A DNA stretch of 64,000 nt from Bacillota bacterium (GTDB lineage Bacteria > Bacillota > Clostridia > Christensenellales > Aristaeellaceae). The position numbers and the translations under genes are program-made. Position 1 is the stretch's first letter; the number at the start of each line of letters is the position of its first letter. The notes below the pieces were generated by a model that saw only the letters and a list, made by a program, of their open reading frames with translations, did no database searches and was not told where the DNA came from. The stretch is from positions 30,658 through 94,657 of the forward strand of contig JAEZTL010000055.1 of assembly GCA_023421395.1 (NCBI GenBank), written 5' to 3'. Of the stretch, positions 61,565 through 64,000 are shown piece after piece.

Positions 61565-63978
61565 GCAAAATTGATCCGCCCCGCGACACCATCATCCAGC
61601 GCGCGATGGAAGATGTGATGCATCAGTCGATGATCCCCTACTCTGAGTACGTCATTCTGGAGCGCGCGCTGCCCCGGGTGGAGGACGGCCTCAAACCGGT
61701 GCAGCGGCGCATCCTGTTTACGATGCACGAGCTCGGTCTGACCAGCGACAAGCCCCACCGCAAGTGTGCCCGCATCGTGGGCGACTGCCTGGGCAAATAC
61801 CATCCGCACGGCGACACTTCGGTCTACGACGCCCTGGCGCGCATGGCACAGCCCTTCGTGATGCGGGGGCTTCTCGTGGACGGTCACGGAAACTTCGGCT
61901 CCATCGACGGCGACAGCCCCGCCGCGATGCGCTACACAGAAGCCAAGATGACCGCGCTCTCCATGGAGCTCCTGCGGGACATCGACAAGGACACCGTGGG
62001 CTTCCACCTGAACTTTGACGATACGCAGAAGGAGCCGGACATGCTGCCCGGCCGCTTCCCGAACCTGCTGGTGAACGGCGCCAGCGGCATCGCGGTGGGC
62101 CTGGCCACCAACATCCCGCCCCACAACCTGGGCGAGGCCATCGACGGCGTGATCGCGCAGATCGACAACCCCGGCATCACCGTGGATGAGCTGATGCGCT
62201 TCATCCCCGCACCGGACTTCCCCACCGGCGGCGTGCTTCTGAAGGACGGTGAGCTCCGGCAGGCCTACGAAACCGGGCGCGGCAAGCTGCAGGTGCGCGC
62301 CAAGGTGCATGTGGAGAGCGGCCCCTCGGGGCGCTCGCTATTGGTGATCACCGAAATGCCCTATCAGGTGGGCAAGTCCTCGATGCTGGAGAAGATTTTA
62401 AAGCTCAGCGAAGAAAAAAAGGCGCTCTTCGGCGGCATTCATGACATCCGGGACGAATCCGACCGCACCGGCATGCGGGCGGTCATCGAGCTCAAGCGCG
62501 ACGTGGACCCGGACAAGACGCTGGCGATGCTCTATAAGTATTCAGACCTTCAAACCACCTTCGGCGTCAACATCGTGGCCATCGCGGGCGGAAAGCCTGT
62601 GCAAATGGGGCTTAAGGAAGTGATTGGCCACTTCATCCGCCACCAGAAGGACGTGGTCACCCGGCGTACGAAATACGAATTGGAGCAGGCGAAGGCCCGC
62701 GCTCACATTCTGGAAGGGCTTATCATCGCCGTGGACAACCTGGACGAGGTGATCCGGCTGATCCGCGCCTCCTCCACGCCCAAGGAAGCTCGGGAAAAGC
62801 TGATGTCACGCTTCGGCCTGACGGAGATTCAAGCCCAGGCCATCCTCGACATGCGCCTGCAGCGGCTGACGAACCTCGAAATCGTATCGCTGCGCAAGGA
62901 GTATGAAGAAATCAGGCGGCTGATCGACCGGCTGCTGGGCATTCTGGGCAGCGAAAAGAAGCTGCTGACCGTGATCAAGCAGGAACTAACCGAAATTCGC
63001 GCGAAATACGCCGACCCGCGCCGTACGCTTCTCACAGACCGGCCCGACGAGCCCCAGGTCTTCGAAGAGGAGAAGCCCGTCGCCGAGGAGGCTGTGGTGG
63101 TGGTCACGCGGGCGGGCTTTGTCAAGCGGCTGACGCCCAAGGCCTTTGAGAAGGCGCAGGCAGAGGATTCCGAACGGCCGCGCATGCTGCTTCGCGCGAT
63201 GACCGACCAGCGCATCCTGTTCTTCTCCGGCGCGGGACAGTGCTACCCTGTGCCGGTTTCGCAGGTGCCGGAGGTGCGGCCCAAGGACCGGGGCCTTGCG
63301 CTGACGGGCCTCCTGGCGGGTTACGACGCAAAAGAAGGCCTTGTGGCCGCCTTCGCCCTGCCGGACGACGCCTACGCCGGCGATTTGATCTTCGCCACCC
63401 GAGGCGGGCTCGTGAAGCGCAGCGCGCTGACCGAGTACGCGGTCCGGAAGGCGCGTTTCGCGGCGCTCAACCTGAAATCGGGCGACGAACTGCTGGCAGT
63501 TCTGAGGGTATCCGGCGAAAACCAGATGCTGCTCGTCACCGAGCGCGCGATGTCGATCCTCTTTGATGCGGCGGAAATTCCCGCAACGGGCCGTGCCACG
63601 GCGGGCGTCAAGGGCATCGGCCTTTCGCCGGGTGACAGGGTGTCCTTCGCCTTTGCCATGGATTCACCCGAAGGCGAGGCGCTGATCGCCACCGACCGCG
63701 GCTACATGAAGCGCTGTCTGATGGTGGACTTCGACCCGCAGGCCCGGGGCGGCAAGGGTGTGAAGTGCTTTACCTTCCTCAAAAACGGCGCCAACGGCGA
63801 AAAAATCGCCGGCGTTCTGCCGGTCCGTGAGCCCTTCGACTTCCTGGTGACGCAGAAGGGCGGACAGACCACAAAGCTGAATACCGAGTGGGTCAAGATC
63901 GAGCTGAAGGCTGGGAAGGGTCAGCCGCTGGTGATGGCGATGCTGGACGACTTGGTGGAGGAGATCGCTCCGGCCTGA
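61561..63978 (+). CDS. parC: Type IIA topoisomerase DNA-cleavage subunit (ParC/GyrA family)
   Basis: 805 residues. Catalytic Tyr in AAMRYTEAKMT (about 126). The quinolone-resistance region reads YHPHGDTSVYDALARMAQ, with Thr at the Ser83-equivalent and Asp at the 87-equivalent. The tower/coiled-coil region has LEQAKARAHILEGLIIA, and the C-terminal beta-propeller runs from about 505. At the usual GyrA-box site the text is KAQAEDSERPR, so the box is lost, while QARGGKG occurs late, at about 727-733. TTG start with a GGGGGTGA site, overlapping the upstream stop (TTGA). Ends 22 bases before the window end. Confidence 0.86.
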   Translation: MSKIDPPRDTIIQRAMEDVMHQSMIPYSEYVILERALPRVEDGLKPVQRRILFTMHELGLTSDKPHRKCARIVGDCLGKYHPHGDTSVYDALARMAQPFVMRGLLVDGHGNFGSIDGDSPAAMRYTEAKMTALSMELLRDIDKDTVGFHLNFDDTQKEPDMLPGRFPNLLVNGASGIAVGLATNIPPHNLGEAIDGVIAQIDNPGITVDELMRFIPAPDFPTGGVLLKDGELRQAYETGRGKLQVRAKVHVESGPSGRSLLVITEMPYQVGKSSMLEKILKLSEEKKALFGGIHDIRDESDRTGMRAVIELKRDVDPDKTLAMLYKYSDLQTTFGVNIVAIAGGKPVQMGLKEVIGHFIRHQKDVVTRRTKYELEQAKARAHILEGLIIAVDNLDEVIRLIRASSTPKEAREKLMSRFGLTEIQAQAILDMRLQRLTNLEIVSLRKEYEEIRRLIDRLLGILGSEKKLLTVIKQELTEIRAKYADPRRTLLTDRPDEPQVFEEEKPVAEEAVVVVTRAGFVKRLTPKAFEKAQAEDSERPRMLLRAMTDQRILFFSGAGQCYPVPVSQVPEVRPKDRGLALTGLLAGYDAKEGLVAAFALPDDAYAGDLIFATRGGLVKRSALTEYAVRKARFAALNLKSGDELLAVLRVSGENQMLLVTERAMSILFDAAEIPATGRATAGVKGIGLSPGDRVSFAFAMDSPEGEALIATDRGYMKRCLMVDFDPQARGGKGVKCFTFLKNGANGEKIAGVLPVREPFDFLVTQKGGQTTKLNTEWVKIELKAGKGQPLVMAMLDDLVEEIAPA

Positions 63979-64000
63979 CGCGAAAACACCGACGTGGGGG

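Overview
The window looks like chromosomal DNA from a GC-rich, uncultivated-type Clostridia (Bacillota). The reasons are: MutS2 and ZapA in one operon; promoters of the TTGACA-17-TATAAT type; Gram-positive style GGAGG ribosome binding sites with frequent TTG and GTG starts; several lipoprotein signal peptides; LytS-type histidine kinases paired with AraC-type response regulators; and a GH25 lysozyme with bacterial Ig-like domains. A species cannot be named from the sequence alone. No rRNA, tRNA, CRISPR array, phage or insertion sequence was recognised.

Layout. 0-5 kb (minus): zapA, a U32-family protein (RlhA/TrhP-like), mutS2 and the start of a response regulator, probably one operon. 5.1-5.7 kb is nearly empty. 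5.7-7.35 kb (plus): a secreted FMN-binding protein with two nearly identical 215-residue repeats. 7.4-20.4 kb (minus): a full arginine/carbamoyl-phosphate cluster in the order argG-argH-argC-argJ-argB-argD-argF, then carA and carB. carB is fused in frame to a complete DapF-like domain whose first catalytic Cys is Ser. A strong promoter with an ARG box precedes argG. 20.6-22.75 kb: a decayed ribose-type ABC transporter operon (three pseudogenes). 22.8-23.7 kb: a small secreted protein and a candidate structured RNA. 23.7-28.5 kb (minus): secD-secF, a KdpDE-like two-component pair and an MmcQ/YjbR protein.

28.5-37.5 kb (minus) is a sugar sensing and import block: a YtfQ-like lipoprotein, a LytS-type kinase and an AraC-type regulator, followed by a ytfQ-ytfR-ytfT-yjfF type importer. 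The sensor lipoprotein and the transporter binding protein are paralogues, so the same sugar class is probably both sensed and imported. 37.7-42.9 kb holds the GH25 lysozyme, a TspO-like protein, two membrane proteins and a CorA-type channel. 42.9-48.3 kb (minus) is a second regulator-kinase operon with two binding proteins but no transporter genes. 48.3-53 kb: a cluster of perfect hairpins, a lipoprotein with eight peptidoglycan-binding repeats and a large polytopic membrane protein.

53.2-54.6 kb (plus): a sugar isomerase/epimerase-type TIM barrel and a minimal zinc metalloprotease. 54.8-55.9 kb (minus): a secreted protein, possibly a beta-helix, whose mRNA leader starts with a compact structured element resembling a cyclic-di-GMP-I (GEMM) riboswitch. 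56.1-59.5 kb (minus): rplM-rpsI, two membrane proteins and a pentapeptide-repeat protein. 59.6-64 kb (plus): a type IIA topoisomerase pair (ParE/ParC-like). Most long ORFs on the opposite strand of these genes are GC-bias shadows and were left out. Start codons were chosen by ribosome binding site and family alignment, by eye; no alignment or folding program was run.
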